Assembly (NCBI GenBank): GCA_964471535.1
Contig: CAYYHA010000218.1
Location: 1-7,349, forward strand
Reading direction: 5' to 3'
DNA: 7,349 nt
DNA from: CAYYHA01 sp964471535
Lineage (GTDB): Bacteria; Myxococcota; Myxococcia; SLRQ01
Positions 6,311 through 7,349 of this stretch are shown here, in pieces. The stretch's first letter is position 1. Every line of letters begins with the position of its first letter. The translations under genes were made by a program, and so were the position numbers. The notes under the pieces are model-generated. The model saw only the letters and a list, made by a program, of their open reading frames with translations, made no database searches and had not been told where the DNA came from.

Positions 6311-6342
6311 GGCGGCGTCGCCCCACCGGGCCCCTGGAGACG

Positions 6343-6371
6343 GCCCCCGGCGTGCCGGGCCGGCCGGGGGC
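6343..6371 (+). terminator. Perfect 9-bp hairpin between the DGC operon and alaS
   Basis: GCCCCCGGC (6343-6351) pairs perfectly with GCCGGGGGC (6363-6371) around an 11-base loop that is itself GC-rich. It starts 33 bases after the stop of the exported NTF2-like gene. No U-tract follows, so it is a possible non-canonical terminator for the upstream operon. Its position just before the TTGACC hexamer also allows an operator role. Confidence 0.45.
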
Positions 6372-6375
6372 TCGA

Positions 6376-6422
6376 TTGACCGCGTTGGGGCCCTATGATA
6401 CCGGCAAGAAACCCCCTATTTT
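6376..6422 (+). promoter_or_regulatory. Probable alaS promoter region
   Basis: This is the most AT-rich part of the 253-base gap before alaS. TTGACC (6376-6381) is a near-consensus -35 and TATGAT (6394-6399) a near-consensus -10, but they are only 12 bases apart, too close to be used together. TATTTT at 6417-6422 is another -10-like box. A promoter here is likely by composition and position; which hexamers are used cannot be decided by eye. A transcript from here would carry a leader of roughly 130-160 bases that includes the 9-bp repeats. Confidence 0.4.
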
Positions 6423-6464
6423 CAGCGATTTTCTGGCCCGTTGCGAGGCGACGCCCCCCGGGTC

Positions 6465-6537
6465 GGCGGCGCCGGGGGTGCCGGCGGCGCCGGGGGTGCC
6501 GGTGGCGCCGGTGGCGTCGGTGGCGTCGGGGGGCGCC
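6465..6537. repeat. 9-bp minisatellite upstream of alaS (about 8 units)
   Basis: Seven consecutive 9-base units of pattern GGNGGYGYC run without a break from 6465 to 6527. In order they are GGCGGCGCC, GGGGGTGCC, the same pair again, GGTGGCGCC, then GGTGGCGTC twice. An eighth unit, GGGGGGCGCC, has one extra G. The first four units form an exact 18-base duplication. The array ends 26 bases before the alaS ATG, so it lies in the leader if the promoter is upstream. The mixture of exact and drifted copies points to slippage followed by mutation. Confidence 0.85.
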
Positions 6538-6563
6538 GGCCGGGCCGACAGGCGAGAGGCACC

Positions 6564-7349
<786 letters not shown>

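Noticed and set aside
6465..6537. The repeat array as a CRISPR
   Set aside because: Units are 9 bases and directly adjacent with no spacers, and no cas gene is present.

Overview
The window is strongly GC-rich, with G or C at most third codon positions. It reads as ordinary bacterial chromosome from a member of the Myxococcota / former Deltaproteobacteria. That placement is an inference from three things: the FHA plus DUF4388 (PATAN-type) protein, the REC-GGDEF regulator, and the predicted surface lipoprotein with Ig-like and DxDxNGxxDxGE segments. There are eight protein genes: six complete and one cut at each end. I see no tRNA, rRNA, CRISPR array, insertion sequence, phage gene or recognisable defence system.

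Left block, + strand (1-2156): a 5'-truncated gene for a protein with tandem NTF2-like segments, a six-TPR protein, and a compact M50 (site-2-protease type) membrane metalloprotease. The gaps are 12 and 5 bases, so this looks like one operon. A perfect 8-bp GC hairpin follows the protease gene.

Middle block: an FHA-DUF4388 signalling protein (+, 2253-3164, GTG start) converges on a large predicted lipoprotein (-, 3277-4689) with an N-terminal Ig-like region and two calcium-loop-like motifs. The 112-bp convergent gap holds two GC hairpins. The 104-bp divergent gap to the next gene must hold promoters for both directions, but no clear consensus is visible.

Right block, + strand: a PleD-like response regulator/diguanylate cyclase (REC, coiled coil, GGEEI with intact I-site) overlaps by one base a small exported NTF2-like protein, so the two are probably translationally coupled. 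A 253-bp intergenic region then holds a 9-bp hairpin, promoter-like hexamers and a 9-bp-period minisatellite just before alaS (alanyl-tRNA synthetase), which runs off the window end.

The general theme is signalling and envelope function (FHA, c-di-GMP, intramembrane protease, lipoproteins) beside a housekeeping gene. Nothing proves a new system. The best leads are the NTF2/TPR/M50 operon with its FHA-DUF4388 neighbour, the minisatellite in the alaS leader, the T-rich patch inside the protease gene, and the perfect palindrome at the diguanylate cyclase start.
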